Assembly: GCF_900111935.1 (NCBI RefSeq)
Contig: NZ_FOYN01000002.1
Location: forward strand, 620,001-684,000
Length of the DNA: 64,000 nucleotides
Source: Halorubrum sodomense
Lineage (GTDB): Archaea > Halobacteriota > Halobacteria > Halobacteriales > Haloferacaceae
Direction of reading: 5' to 3'
Positions 34,925-44,617 of this stretch are shown in pieces. The notes below the pieces were generated by a model, which worked only from the letters and a program-made list of their open reading frames with translations, had not been told where the DNA came from and searched no databases. A program made the translations under genes and the position numbers. How positions within the stretch are numbered: position 1 is the first letter of the stretch; the number at the start of each line of letters is the position of its first letter.

Positions 34925-35755
34925 ATGACGGACCAACAGCAGCAGCCCGCGGTACCGACCCGCAACGGGATGCCCGTTCTCGGGCTCGGCACGTGGGAGA
35001 ACGACGACCCGGCACAGTGTACCGAGTCGGTCGCGAACGCGCTCGACGCCGGCTACCGCCACGTCGACACCGCGCAGATCTACGGCAACGAGGCGGCCGT
35101 CGGCGAGGGGATCGCGAGAAGCGACGTCGACCGCGGCGATATCTTCCTCGCGACGAAGGTGTGGATCGACGAGCTCTCGCCCGCGGACGTGGCCTCCTCG
35201 ACCCGCGAGAGCTTAGAGAAGCTCGGCGTCAACGCGGTCGACCTGCTCTACGTCCACTGGCCGGCCGGGGAGTACGAGCCCGGGGAGACGCTGCCGGCGT
35301 TCGCCGAGCTGCGCGACGACGGCCTGATCGACCGGATCGGCGTCTCCAACTTCGAGCCGGAACACCTCGACGCGGCGACGGACGCGCTCGGGGAGGCGCC
35401 GTTCGCGAACCAGGTCGAGATGCACCCGCTGCTCCGGCAGGAGGAACTCCGCGAGTACGCCGACGCCAACGGCGTCGAGCTCGTCGCCTACTCGCCGCTC
35501 GCGCGCGGCGAGATTCTCGACGACCCGGCCATCGTCGACATCGCGGAGAAACACGGCGTCAGCGCCGCGCAGGTGAGCCTCGCGTGGCTCCGCGAGACGG
35601 GCGTCACCGCCATCCCGAAGGCGACCGGGATCGACCACATCCGCGACAACCTCGCGAGCGTCGACCTCGACCTCGACGACGAGGACGTCGAGGCGATCGA
35701 CGCGCTCGGCCGGACGGACCGCCAGCTCAACCCCGACTTCGGCCCGGACTGGTAA
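34925..35755 (+). CDS. Aldo/keto reductase
   Basis: A 276-residue TIM-barrel NADPH oxidoreductase. Catalytic residues are all visible: Asp and Tyr in YRHVDTAQIYGNEAAVGEGI, Lys in IFLATKVW and His in LLYVHWPAGE. GVSNFEPEHLD, NQVEMHPLLRQ and IPKATGIDHIRDNL complete the family pattern. It resembles 2,5-diketo-gluconate reductase-type enzymes. Substrate unknown. It stands alone between copA and a convergent histidine kinase. Confidence 0.92.
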   Translation: MTDQQQQPAVPTRNGMPVLGLGTWENDDPAQCTESVANALDAGYRHVDTAQIYGNEAAVGEGIARSDVDRGDIFLATKVWIDELSPADVASSTRESLEKLGVNAVDLLYVHWPAGEYEPGETLPAFAELRDDGLIDRIGVSNFEPEHLDAATDALGEAPFANQVEMHPLLRQEELREYADANGVELVAYSPLARGEILDDPAIVDIAEKHGVSAAQVSLAWLRETGVTAIPKATGIDHIRDNLASVDLDLDDEDVEAIDALGRTDRQLNPDFGPDW

Positions 35756-35771
35756 GCGCCCGACGCGCCGC

Positions 35772-37193
35772 TCACTCGGACGCGAGCGGCAGCGACACCG
35801 TGATCCGGTTCCCGCGCCCGCCGCCGCCCCGGCCGCGCGCGTCCTCGCCCGTGCCGACGTCGACCGACACGTTCCCGTTCGACAGCTCCACGCTCCAGTA
35901 GACGAGCCAGAATCCGAGCCCGCTGCTGTGGTACACCTGGCTCATGTCGTGGTCGCCGGTGAGCACGTCGACCTCGACGGCCGGAATGGGCGGCAGGTCG
36001 TCCTCGACGACGAGCTCGGCGCCCGCCTCGGTGCGGCGGAGGCCGACCGTCACCGTCGGCGCCCCGTCGCTGTGCTGGAACGGGTTCTCCAGGAGCTCGA
36101 TCACCGCCGACCGGAGCTCGCAGCGCCCGTCGACGACGACCGCGTCGAGGTCGCCGACCGCGATCGACCCCTCCGGGTACCGCCCGCGGACGGTCTCGAC
36201 GGCCTCCTCGATCACGCCCCGGAGGTCGATCGCGTCGGTCTCCCGCTGGTCGGTGATGAGCTCGATGACCTCCCGCTCCTTCTGGGCGGTGTCGAGGAGG
36301 CTCTCGCCGACCCGTCGGATCACCGCCGTGTGCTCCGCCGACTCGGGCACTTCGGCCTCCAGCTCCTCGACCGTCCCGAGGACGATGTTGAGGTCGTTCC
36401 GGAGGTTGTGACGCAGGAGGTTGTCCATCACGACGAGCTGGCGCTCGCGCCGCCGCCGGTCCGTGACGTCCTTCGTGAACCCCGTGATCCGGACGACCTC
36501 GCCGTCCTCGGTGATCGGCTCCCCCTGGACCCAGACCCACCGCTTGTAGTTCTCCGCGGCGTTCACCCGGTACTCCATATCGACCGACGAGCCCGCCGAG
36601 AGTGCCTCCATCGCCTCTTTGACCGCGTCGCGATCGTCCGGGTGGACCGCGTCGAGGAACGTCGAGGGATCGCCTCGGACCTCGTCGAGCGAGGCCCCGT
36701 ATATGTCCTCGTACGCCGGGTTGGCGAAGAGCAGCTCCGACCAGTCGGCGTCGAACATCCAGAGGACGTCGCTGGAGACGGCGGCGATCTCCCGGAGGTG
36801 TGCGGTCGCCGCCTCGCGTTCGCGCTCGGCCTCTACGCGGTCGGTGATGTCCCGCGAGCTGACGACGAACCCGTCGAGCTCGCCGTCGGTGAGGTTCGAC
36901 ATGCGGCTCTCCAGCCACACCCACGACCCGTCGCGGGTCCGGTGTCGGTACTCCGTCGTGACCTCGGTGAACTCGTCGGTCCGGATGGCCTCCTCGAAGG
37001 TGCGCCGCACGGCCTCCCGCTCGTCGGGATGGACGTACTCGAAGGCGTTCGTCCCGACGAGCTCGTCCGGCTCGAATCCGAGGATCCCCTCCGCGGCCGC
37101 GTTGACGTACGTGTAGGTCCCCTCGTCGTCCAGCAGGGCGACCTTGTCCTGGGCCTGGTCGAGGAGCAGCCCGTGCGGGTCTGACCGACTCAT
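35772..37193 (-). CDS. Sensor histidine kinase with two PAS domains
   Basis: A 473-residue soluble kinase. PAS 1 spans about residues 12-128 (VALLDDEGTYTYVNAAAEGI, then SRDITDRVEAERER). PAS 2 is at 140-255 (LLFANPAYEDIYGASLDEV ... TKDVTDRRRRERQ). The phosphoacceptor His is in NLLRHNLRNDLNIVLG. The ATPase lobe is at about 335-470 (AVIELLENPFQHSDGAPTV, SSGLGFWLVYWSVELSNG), with Gly loops shortened as in many haloarchaeal kinases. No membrane span, so it senses an internal signal. No response regulator is adjacent. A Gly/Arg-rich insert sits before the last strand. Confidence 0.92.
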   Translation of the reverse strand: MSRSDPHGLLLDQAQDKVALLDDEGTYTYVNAAAEGILGFEPDELVGTNAFEYVHPDEREAVRRTFEEAIRTDEFTEVTTEYRHRTRDGSWVWLESRMSNLTDGELDGFVVSSRDITDRVEAEREREAATAHLREIAAVSSDVLWMFDADWSELLFANPAYEDIYGASLDEVRGDPSTFLDAVHPDDRDAVKEAMEALSAGSSVDMEYRVNAAENYKRWVWVQGEPITEDGEVVRITGFTKDVTDRRRRERQLVVMDNLLRHNLRNDLNIVLGTVEELEAEVPESAEHTAVIRRVGESLLDTAQKEREVIELITDQRETDAIDLRGVIEEAVETVRGRYPEGSIAVGDLDAVVVDGRCELRSAVIELLENPFQHSDGAPTVTVGLRRTEAGAELVVEDDLPPIPAVEVDVLTGDHDMSQVYHSSGLGFWLVYWSVELSNGNVSVDVGTGEDARGRGGGGRGNRITVSLPLASE

Positions 37194-37268
37194 CCCGTCA
37201 TCCTCTCTCGCGTACCAGTATAACCGTCACGGCCGTTCGGAGCGGCGTGAAACGACGGCCGGAACCGA

Positions 37269-39074
37269 TCAGACGTGTTCCGCGAGGAAGTCGACGATCT
37301 CGCGGTACGCCTCGATCCGGTTGTCGAGCTTCGCGAACCCGTGCCCCTCGTCGTCGAAGATCAGCTTCCGGACCGGGACGCCCTGTTCGCGCGCCTCCTC
37401 GACGATCTGCTCGGCCTCCCCGACGGGCACCCGCGGGTCGTTCTCGCCGTGGAGGACGAAGAGGGGGGCCTCGATCCGCTCGATGTTGTTGATCGGGGAG
37501 ACGGACTCGAGGAACTCGCGGTCCTCGTCGAGCGAGCCGTACTCGGCCTCGCGCAGCGACCGGCGCCAGTCGCCGGTGTTCTCTAAGAACGTGACGAAGT
37601 TCGCGATGCCGACGATGTCGACGCCGGCGGCCCACAGCTCCGGGAACTCCGTCAGCGACGCCAGCACCATGAAGCCGCCGTAGGAGCCGCCCATCGCGAC
37701 GACGCGGTCCGGGTCGACCTCGGGGTGGTCGTGGAGCCACTCGACGCCCTCGCGGACGTCCGTCACCGAGTCCATCCGATTCTCCACGTCGTCGAGCCCG
37801 GAGTAGGCCTTCCCGTACCCGGAGGAGCCGCGGACGTTGGGCTCGAACACCGCGTACCCGTTGTTCAGCAGGTACTGCGTGACGGAGGCGAAGGAGGGGC
37901 GCCGCTGCGACTCCGGCCCGCCGTGGATGTCGACGACGACCGGGTAGCCCGACTCGGGCGGCTCCGTCTCGGGCACGGAGAAGAACGCGGGGATCTCCCT
38001 ACCGTCGAAGGTGGGGTAATGGACCAGCTCGCGCTCGACGAACGTGTCCGGAGGGATCCCCGCGGTCGAGGCGCGGGTCCACCGCTCCGCCTCGCCGGTG
38101 GTCGCCTCGACGACGTACACGTTCGCGTTGTGCGTGCTCCCCGTCGCCGTCACCGCGAACCGCTCGCCGTCGGGGCCGAAGCTCACGCCGCCAGCGACGC
38201 CGTCCGGGAGGTCCGGCGTCGGGAACGCGTCGACCCGGGCGGGCGCGACGAGCTCGCCGGCGGTGAGCTCGGTGTAGCCGTCGACGTTCCGGGAGTAGAC
38301 GATCCGCCGCGAGTCCTCGTCTATCGCCACGCCGTCGACGTTCCACTCGCCGCCGTCCGCGACGACGGCGAACTCGCCGGTCTCCAGATCCAGCCGCTCC
38401 AGCCGGAGGGTGTCGGTGTCGCGGTCGGTGACGAGGTAGACCCCCTCGCCGTCGGGCCCCCACTCCGGGCCGGAGTACCGCACGTCCCCCTCGTGGGGCG
38501 TGTGGTGGGTCAGGTCGCCGGTCGCCAGGTCGAGGGTGTACACGTCGTGGTCGAACGAGGAGTGGGCCTCGTGGACGATCAACCGGTCGTCGCTCGGCGA
38601 CCAGCCGGCGACCGAGAGCCAGCCGTCGCCCTCGTACACGAGTTCGGCGTCGTCGCCCGTCTCGTCGCGGCCCTGGACGTACACGTCGAAGACGGCCTCG
38701 TCGCGCCGGTTCGACGCGAACGCGAACCGGTCGCCGGAGGAGTCCCAGCCGCCCCACCGGTGCTTCGCATCGGGCATGTCGGTGAGGTCCGTGATCGCGC
38801 CGGACTCGTAGTCGAGCCGGTACAGCTGCGCGCGCTCGTTGCCGCCCTCGTCCATGCCGAAGACGGCCTCGGCGCGCTCCGGCGAGGAGTCGACGAAGGA
38901 GACGGACTCCTCGAAGAACGTGTGCTGTTCGGGCCACGACTCGGGCTCGCGGACCGACCACACCTGACCCGTGCCGGTCGTGTTGAGCAGGAACGAGAGT
39001 CGGCCGTCGGGACCGAGGTCTGCGCCGCCCGCGTTCCGCACGTTGAGGTAGCGTTCGATGTCGTACTGTCGCAT
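37269..39074 (-). CDS. S9-family serine peptidase (acylaminoacyl/prolyl oligopeptidase type)
   Basis: A 601-residue enzyme. An N-terminal beta-propeller (repeated strands such as GWDSSGDRFAFASNRRDEAV and GWSPSDDRLIVHEA) caps a C-terminal alpha/beta hydrolase. The hydrolase has Ser in VVAMGGSYGGFMVLAS, Asp in LHGENDPRVPVGEAE and His in DDEGHGFAKLDNR. Such enzymes cut short peptides or remove N-acyl amino acids in the cytosol. The frame is open to 39950, but the ATG at 39074 gives the conserved N-terminus MRQYDIERYLNVR. Divergent from the glycosyltransferase. Confidence 0.93.
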   Translation of the reverse strand: MRQYDIERYLNVRNAGGADLGPDGRLSFLLNTTGTGQVWSVREPESWPEQHTFFEESVSFVDSSPERAEAVFGMDEGGNERAQLYRLDYESGAITDLTDMPDAKHRWGGWDSSGDRFAFASNRRDEAVFDVYVQGRDETGDDAELVYEGDGWLSVAGWSPSDDRLIVHEAHSSFDHDVYTLDLATGDLTHHTPHEGDVRYSGPEWGPDGEGVYLVTDRDTDTLRLERLDLETGEFAVVADGGEWNVDGVAIDEDSRRIVYSRNVDGYTELTAGELVAPARVDAFPTPDLPDGVAGGVSFGPDGERFAVTATGSTHNANVYVVEATTGEAERWTRASTAGIPPDTFVERELVHYPTFDGREIPAFFSVPETEPPESGYPVVVDIHGGPESQRRPSFASVTQYLLNNGYAVFEPNVRGSSGYGKAYSGLDDVENRMDSVTDVREGVEWLHDHPEVDPDRVVAMGGSYGGFMVLASLTEFPELWAAGVDIVGIANFVTFLENTGDWRRSLREAEYGSLDEDREFLESVSPINNIERIEAPLFVLHGENDPRVPVGEAEQIVEEAREQGVPVRKLIFDDEGHGFAKLDNRIEAYREIVDFLAEHV

Positions 39075-39160
39075 GGGAGCCCGTTCCGGGCGCGCCGTGA
39101 AACAGCTTCGGGTGACGGAACCCGCGGTGCGGGTCCGGCGTCCCCTCGAGATGCCGTGTC

Positions 39161-39167
39161 TTTTTAT
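39161..39167 (+). promoter_or_regulatory. TATA-like box for the glycosyltransferase gene
   Basis: TTTTTAT lies 25-31 nt before the ATG at 39192. This is the spacing of a leaderless haloarchaeal promoter. Confidence 0.5.
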
Positions 39168-39191
39168 CGGCGCCCCCCGTGCGGTCGCCGT

Positions 39192-40241
39192 ATGCGCGTC
39201 GCGTTCGTCTCGCTTTTCGCCCCCGGACACGGGGAGACCCCGGCGCGAACGCGGACGCTCCGGACCGCCCGCGGCCTCGCCGCCAGCGGCCACGAAGTCG
39301 TCTGGCTCTGCGCCCGGTGGTGGGGCGGGGACCACGACGCCTTCGACGAGGACGGGATCGAGTACCGGTCGGTCACCGCCGAGCCCGCGCCCGCGGCGTT
39401 CGCCGCGCGGCTCCCGCTCGCACTCCGCCGCGTCGGGCCCGACGTCGTCCACGCGGTCAACAGCCCGCCGACGCCCGCCCTCGCCGCGACGGTCGCCGGG
39501 TCGCTCTCGCGGGCCCCGGTCGTCGTCGACTGGTGGCGCGACCACCCGGCCGACGCCCGCCGCTGGTACCGGCCGCTCGCGCGGCGCGCGGACGCGGTGA
39601 CGGCCCCGTCGCGGACCACCAAGACGCGCGTCCGCGAACACGGCGCCGACGGCGACGACGTGCGGGTGCTCCCCGAGAGCATCGACTTCGGCGCCGTCGA
39701 ATCCGCGGGCGTCGACGACCGGTTCGACGCGGTGTACTCGCGGCGGCTCGACCGCCACGCCAACGTCGAGACGTTCCTCCTCGGGCTGGCCGAGCTTCGC
39801 GGCCGCGACTGGACCGCGGCGGTGATCGGCGACGGCCCCGAGCGCGGCCGGATCGAGGCGACCGCGGGCGACCTCCGGATCGGCGACCGGGTCGAGTTCC
39901 TCGGCGACCTGCCGGCCGAGGAACGGATTCCGATACTTAAAGGAACGCACGTCGCGGTGGCGACCGCGACGTGGGAGACGTTCGCGACCGACCTGCTGTG
40001 GGCGGTCGCGTGCGGCTGCGTCGCCTTAGTCGAGTACCAGGCCGACTCCAGCGCCCACGAGCTCGTCGAGGGGCGCGAACGCGGCCGGCTCGTGACGAGC
40101 CCGGCGGAGCTGGCCGACGAGTTCGTCGCGGTCGGCGACCTCGAACGCCGCGCGGTCGACCGCGAGTTCGCCTCGTTCGACCACGACGCGGTGATCGACC
40201 GCTACACGGCGCTGTACGAGGAGCTCGTCGACGGGGAGTGA
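39192..40241 (+). CDS. Glycosyltransferase, GT4-like
   Basis: A 349-residue GT-B fold protein. The N-terminal half begins MRVAFVSLFAPGHGETPART with RGLAASGHEVVWLCARWW. The C-terminal donor-binding half shows AAVIGDGPERGRIEATAG, VEFLGDLPAEERIPILKGTHVAV and ETFATDLLWAVACGCVALVEYQ, where the usual E-x7-E is partly recognisable. It likely transfers a sugar to a lipid, glycan or small molecule; the acceptor cannot be told. No neighbouring glycan genes. A TATA box sits at 39161-39167. Confidence 0.88.
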   Translation: MRVAFVSLFAPGHGETPARTRTLRTARGLAASGHEVVWLCARWWGGDHDAFDEDGIEYRSVTAEPAPAAFAARLPLALRRVGPDVVHAVNSPPTPALAATVAGSLSRAPVVVDWWRDHPADARRWYRPLARRADAVTAPSRTTKTRVREHGADGDDVRVLPESIDFGAVESAGVDDRFDAVYSRRLDRHANVETFLLGLAELRGRDWTAAVIGDGPERGRIEATAGDLRIGDRVEFLGDLPAEERIPILKGTHVAVATATWETFATDLLWAVACGCVALVEYQADSSAHELVEGRERGRLVTSPAELADEFVAVGDLERRAVDREFASFDHDAVIDRYTALYEELVDGE

Positions 40242-40276
40242 GAGCGGACACGGCGAAAGAAATCGGTCGCGGTCCG

Positions 40277-40909
40277 CTACGCCTGGTCCTGCCCGGTGAT
40301 CGTGCCGCCGTACTTCATGAAGACGAACGCCAGTCCCAGCGTGCTCACCATCGCGATGAACGTCGCGATACCGAGCGCCCGGGCGGCGTCCGGGACGAAC
40401 ACCGCGTTCGAGCTCCCGCCGCCGCCGACCTCGACGGTGGCGACGTCGCCGCCGACGGCGAGGCCGCCGTGCATGCCGACCGCGGTGTGGGGCACGCAGT
40501 GGTAGTGGGTGATACCGGCGTCCTCGCTCGAGGTCTCGTACTCGTAGGTGTACCCCTCCTCACCGACCGGGGCGCCGCTGTCGAGGCCGGCCGGGCCCTC
40601 GACCGTTTGGACGTTGTGAGACCCCCCAGCGCCCGTCCACTCCCAGGTGACCGTCGTCCCCTCGTCCACCCAGACGAGCGTCGGGTCGAACGCGAGTCCC
40701 TGGTCGCCGGCGCCGACCGAGACGGTCACCGAGTCCTGGCCGCGGGCGTCGGTGTACGACCCGACGTTCCCGACGGCGGCGCTCGGCCAGTCGGGTTCCA
40801 CTTCCTGTGCAGCCGCCGTCCCCGCCGTCGCCGTCGCCGCGCCGGCGGCGGCCGTCGCACCCGCGGCCGTCCGCATGAACGCGCGCCGAGAGACGTCGTC
40901 CGAACTCAT
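40277..40909 (-). CDS. Membrane-anchored halocyanin
   Basis: A 210-residue protein. A Tat leader (MSSDDVSRRAFMRTAAGATA ... TAAAQE) precedes one cupredoxin domain. The copper ligands are His (GSHNVQTVEG), Cys and His (THYHCVPHTAV) and Met (GMHGGLAVG). After a Gly/Ser linker there is a C-terminal membrane helix (ALGIATFIAMVSTLGLAFVFM) that would anchor it on the outside of the cell. It differs from the lipoprotein halocyanin at 30848 in having the C-terminal anchor, so it may be a subunit-like partner of an oxidase. Transcribed alone. Confidence 0.92.
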   Translation of the reverse strand: MSSDDVSRRAFMRTAAGATAAAGAATATAGTAAAQEVEPDWPSAAVGNVGSYTDARGQDSVTVSVGAGDQGLAFDPTLVWVDEGTTVTWEWTGAGGSHNVQTVEGPAGLDSGAPVGEEGYTYEYETSSEDAGITHYHCVPHTAVGMHGGLAVGGDVATVEVGGGGSSNAVFVPDAARALGIATFIAMVSTLGLAFVFMKYGGTITGQDQA

Positions 40910-40954
40910 ACGCTCCGGTTCGTGGCGCCCCGTAGTGAATATGTTGATCCGAAC

Positions 40955-41008
40955 GCGGCCTCACGCCTCTCCGACCTCGTCGGCACGCGCCACCGCATCG
41001 TCCATTCA
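40955..41008 (-). repeat. Remnant of the structured repeat family (copy E)
   Basis: On the minus strand it reads ATGAATGGACGATGCGGTGG, CGCGTGCC, then GACGAGGTCGGAGAGGCGTGAGG. It matches the two ends of a region in copies A and D but lacks everything between the first hairpin arm and the central block. The TATA box is altered to ATGAAT. It is an internally deleted, presumably dead copy in the mfnA-halocyanin spacer. Confidence 0.65.
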
Positions 41009-41048
41009 TGATACGCGTCGCCGCGGCGGTCGCGCATCTCGGTGCGAC

Positions 41049-42143
41049 TCACCGCCGGATCCCGTCGAGATCGTCGAGGAACGCCCGCAGCGTCGCCCGC
41101 GTCACGTGCGGCATACACACCACGCGGAGCGCTCCGGTCCCGGTCCGCGACGCCTTCCAGCCGGCGTCGCGGAGCGCCGCGAACTCGGACTCGGGGACCG
41201 CCGCGACGACGAGCGGGAGTTCCGGATCGACGACGTCGTACCCGCGGTCCGCGAGTTCCGCCGCGAGCCAGTCGGCGTTGTCGGCCGCTCGTTCCGCGGC
41301 CTCGCGGTAGCCGTCGGGCCACAGCGCGTCCATCGCCGCGACGGCGCCGGCGACGCCAGCACCGCTTCGGGTCCCGGTCAGCGTCGCCTGCGACCGGGAC
41401 TCCAAGTACGGCGTGTCGACCGCGAGCGCGTCGAGCGCGGCGTCCTCGCGGGCCAGCAGGCCGCCCGCCGGCACCGGCGCCTGCCCGAACTTGTGGGGGT
41501 CGATCGTCACCGTGTCGACCGGCGCGTCCGCGAACGACCAGTCGCGGTCGGTAAAGGGGAGAACGAACCCGCCCCACGCGGCGTCGACGTGGACCCGCGC
41601 TCCGGCCTCGTCGGCTATCGCCGCCAGCTCCGGGATCGGGTCGACTCGGCCGTGCTCGGTGCTGCCGGCGACGGCGACGACGAGCGCGGTCCCGTCGTCG
41701 ACCGCGGCCGCGACGGCGTCGGGATCGGCCCGGTACTCGTCGTCGACGGGGACCGTCCGGAGTTCCACGTCGAGCAGCGCCGCCGCCTTCGTGAACGAGA
41801 AGTGCGCGCTGGCGGGGGCGACGACGTTGACGTCGCGCTCGCCGGACGTGTCGTCGCTCTCGCCGTGTCGGTTCCGCGCCGACCGCACCGCCTGGATATT
41901 GGCCTCCGTGCCGCCCGAGGTGACGTACCCGGTCGCGTCGGCGGGGGTCGGATGCTCCGCGAGCGTCGCGAGCCCCTCGACCGCCCGTGCCTCCAGCTCC
42001 GCCACCGCCTCGTAGGTGGCGGGGTCGCCGGGGTTCGTCGCGAGGAACCGCTCGGCGGCCGCGCGGGCGGCCGGGTGCGGTTCGGTACACATCGAGGAGA
42101 GCACCCGGTCGAACGACTGCGGCTCCGGTTCCGGCTGTCGCAT
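41049..42143 (-). CDS. mfnA: MfnA-type PLP decarboxylase (probable L-aspartate decarboxylase)
   Basis: A 364-residue group II PLP decarboxylase. Visible are [54 protein letters not shown] and the Schiff-base lysine in [37 protein letters not shown] is also typical. Methanogen homologues decarboxylate tyrosine (methanofuran) or aspartate. Haloarchaea have no methanofuran, so aspartate to beta-alanine for coenzyme A is the likelier reaction. Transcribed alone, next to ppsA on the same strand with a 77-nt gap. Confidence 0.9.
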   Translation of the reverse strand: MRQPEPEPQSFDRVLSSMCTEPHPAARAAAERFLATNPGDPATYEAVAELEARAVEGLATLAEHPTPADATGYVTSGGTEANIQAVRSARNRHGESDDTSGERDVNVVAPASAHFSFTKAAALLDVELRTVPVDDEYRADPDAVAAAVDDGTALVVAVAGSTEHGRVDPIPELAAIADEAGARVHVDAAWGGFVLPFTDRDWSFADAPVDTVTIDPHKFGQAPVPAGGLLAREDAALDALAVDTPYLESRSQATLTGTRSGAGVAGAVAAMDALWPDGYREAAERAADNADWLAAELADRGYDVVDPELPLVVAAVPESEFAALRDAGWKASRTGTGALRVVCMPHVTRATLRAFLDDLDGIRR

Positions 42144-42220
42144 CTGCCCCCCAGTTGCCGCGGACGGCTCTTACCGGTTCCGTTCTCGGCTCCGGGAGAC
42201 AAAAGTCGGCTCAGAGGACC

Positions 42221-44617
42221 TTAGCGGACCGAATCGAGCAGGAGACGCTGCTCGGTCCGCTTCACCTCGTGCTGGACGTCGCGGACCGCGTCGATGTTCG
42301 CGGAGATGGAGGAGACGCCCTTCTCGACGAGGAACTCGACCATCTCGGGCTTCGAGCCGGCCTGTCCGCAGATGCTGGTGTCGACGTCGAGCTCGCGACA
42401 CGTTTCGATGGTGTCGCCGATCAGCCGCAACACCGCGGGATGAAGCTCGTCGAACCGGTCAGCCACGTGCCCGTTGTTGCGGTCGACCGCGAGCGTGTAC
42501 TGCGTGAGGTCGTTGGTGCCGAAGGAGGCGAAGTCGATGCCGGCCTCCGCTAGGTCCTCGATCTGGAGCGCGCTGGCGGGCGTCTCGACCATCACGCCCC
42601 AGCGACGCGCCTCGGGGTCGATCCCGGCCTCGCGCATGTGGCCCGTGATCGCCTCCACGTCGGCCGCGTCGTTGACGAGCGGGAACATCACCTCTAGGTT
42701 GTCGTACCCCATGTCGTAGAGGCGCGCGAACGCGGCCAGCTCCTGCCGGAACGGCTCGGGCTTGTCGAGGCTCCGCCGGATCCCGCGCCAGCCGAGCATC
42801 GGGTTGGGCTCGACCGGTTCGTCGTCGCCGCCCTCCAGCTCGCGGAACTCGTCGGTCGGCGCGTCGATGGTCCGCACCCGCACCGGTCGCGGGTAGAACT
42901 CGTCGGCGACGCGCCGGACGCCCTCGATGAGCTCGTCCTGATAGGCGCGGGCGCCGTGGTCCGCGATGTACTTCTCGGGCGTCTTCCCGAGCGACAGCAC
43001 CATGTGTTCGATCCGGAGCAGGCCGACGCCGTCGGCGCCGGTCGCCGCGGCGCGCTCGGCCGCCTCCGGGATGGAGACGTTCACCTTCACCTCCGTCGCC
43101 GTCATCGGCTTGACGGGGGTCTCCGGGCGCGCGGCCTCCACCGGCTCGAACTCCTCGCCGGGCTCGGCCGACTCGGACTCACCCGCCCGGACCGTCCCCT
43201 TGTCGCCGTCGAGAGTGACGTGTTGCCCGTCTTCGAGGACCCGCGTTCCGTTGCCGGTCCCGACGACCGCGGGGACGCCGAGCTCCCGGGAGATGATCGC
43301 GGCGTGGCTCGTCATCCCGCCCTCGTCGGTGACGATGCCGGCGGCGCGTTTCATCGCGGGCACCATGTCGGGCATCGTCATCTCCGTCACCATCACGTCG
43401 CCCTCCTGGACCTGGTCGAGGTGATCGAGCTTGTGGACGATCCGAACGGTGCCGGAGACGGCGCCCGGACTGGCGCCGAGCCCGTCGACGAGGCCGTCCG
43501 CGTCGTCGTCCGCACCGGTCCCGCCGCTCGCGGTCGTCCCGCCGTTCGGCCCCGTCCCCGTCACCCCGCCGTCGCCGTCGGCGGCCGCCGCCTCGGCTTC
43601 CTCGCCCGCGCCGGCCCCGTTTGCCCGCGACTCGCCCCCGCTCGCGCCAGCCTCGTCGCCGGCGTCCTCGCGGATCGTGGTGATCGGGCGCGACTGGAGC
43701 ATGTATATCTCGCCGTCGTAGATCGCCCACTCGACGTCTTGGGGGGCGCCGTAGTGCCCCTCGACGCGCTCACCGAGTTCGACGAGGTCGCCGATCTCCG
43801 CGTCGGAGAGGACCCGCTCGTTCCGCCGGTCCTGGTCGACGTCGAGCTGGACCGTCTCGCCGGTCTCCGCGTCTTTCACCATCTCCACCTTCTTGTCCGC
43901 GACGGTCACCTGGTCGACCGCGCCGCGCTCGCGGTCGTACACGTAGTTGTCGGGCGAAACGGTGCCGGAGACGACCGCCTCGCCGAGCCCCCACGCGGCC
44001 TCGATGGTGACCTGCGGCTCGCCGGTCGAGGGGTGGCTGGTGAACATCACGCCGGACTTCTCCGCGTCGACCATCCGCTGGACGACGACCGCGATGTCGA
44101 CCTCGGAGTGCGGGAACCCGCGCTGCTGTCGGTAGTAGATCGCCCGCTGGGTGAAAAGCGAGGCCCAGCACTCCTTCACGCGCCGGAGGAGGTCGTCCTC
44201 GCGGACGTTGAGGAACGTCTCCTGCTGGCCGGCGAACGACGAGTCGGGCAGGTCCTCGGCCGTGGCGGACGAGCGGACCGCGACGAACGCCTCCTCGCCG
44301 TCCTCGCCCATCTCTCGGTACCGGTCGAGGATCTCCTCGCGAACCGTCTCGGGGAACGGGGTGTCGAGGATCAGGCGCTCAGCGGTCGCCTCGGCCTCGC
44401 GGAGCGCGGCGGAGTCCTCGGGGTCGACGTCGACCGCGTCGAACAGCTCCTCGTCGATCCCGGCCTCCTCGATGAACGTCCGATACGTGCCCGCGGTGAC
44501 GGCGAACCCCGGCGGCACCGGGAGCCCAGCACCGATGAGTTCGCCGAGCGACGCGGCCTTTCCGCCGACGGTCCCGACGTCGTCGGCATCGACATCCTCC
44601 AGCAAGAGTACTGCCAT
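42221..44617 (-). CDS. ppsA: Phosphoenolpyruvate synthase
   Basis: A 798-residue enzyme that makes PEP, AMP and phosphate from pyruvate and ATP for gluconeogenesis. The N-terminal ATP-grasp part starts MAVLLLEDVDADDVGTVGGK and shows FVAVRSSATAEDLPDSSFAGQQETFLNV. The phosphohistidine domain has GGMTSHAAIISRELGVPAVV. The C-terminal barrel has LLRIEHMVLSLGKTPEKYI, FGTNDLTQYTLAVDRNN and the proton donor Cys in DTSICGQAGS. Unusually, a linker of about 65 Gly/Ala/Asp/Thr residues (EDAGDEAGASGGES ...) lies between the ATP-grasp and swivelling domains. The ATG at 44617 is the family start. The 406-bp upstream spacer carries an 18-bp direct repeat. Confidence 0.95.
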   Translation of the reverse strand: MAVLLLEDVDADDVGTVGGKAASLGELIGAGLPVPPGFAVTAGTYRTFIEEAGIDEELFDAVDVDPEDSAALREAEATAERLILDTPFPETVREEILDRYREMGEDGEEAFVAVRSSATAEDLPDSSFAGQQETFLNVREDDLLRRVKECWASLFTQRAIYYRQQRGFPHSEVDIAVVVQRMVDAEKSGVMFTSHPSTGEPQVTIEAAWGLGEAVVSGTVSPDNYVYDRERGAVDQVTVADKKVEMVKDAETGETVQLDVDQDRRNERVLSDAEIGDLVELGERVEGHYGAPQDVEWAIYDGEIYMLQSRPITTIREDAGDEAGASGGESRANGAGAGEEAEAAAADGDGGVTGTGPNGGTTASGGTGADDDADGLVDGLGASPGAVSGTVRIVHKLDHLDQVQEGDVMVTEMTMPDMVPAMKRAAGIVTDEGGMTSHAAIISRELGVPAVVGTGNGTRVLEDGQHVTLDGDKGTVRAGESESAEPGEEFEPVEAARPETPVKPMTATEVKVNVSIPEAAERAAATGADGVGLLRIEHMVLSLGKTPEKYIADHGARAYQDELIEGVRRVADEFYPRPVRVRTIDAPTDEFRELEGGDDEPVEPNPMLGWRGIRRSLDKPEPFRQELAAFARLYDMGYDNLEVMFPLVNDAADVEAITGHMREAGIDPEARRWGVMVETPASALQIEDLAEAGIDFASFGTNDLTQYTLAVDRNNGHVADRFDELHPAVLRLIGDTIETCRELDVDTSICGQAGSKPEMVEFLVEKGVSSISANIDAVRDVQHEVKRTEQRLLLDSVR

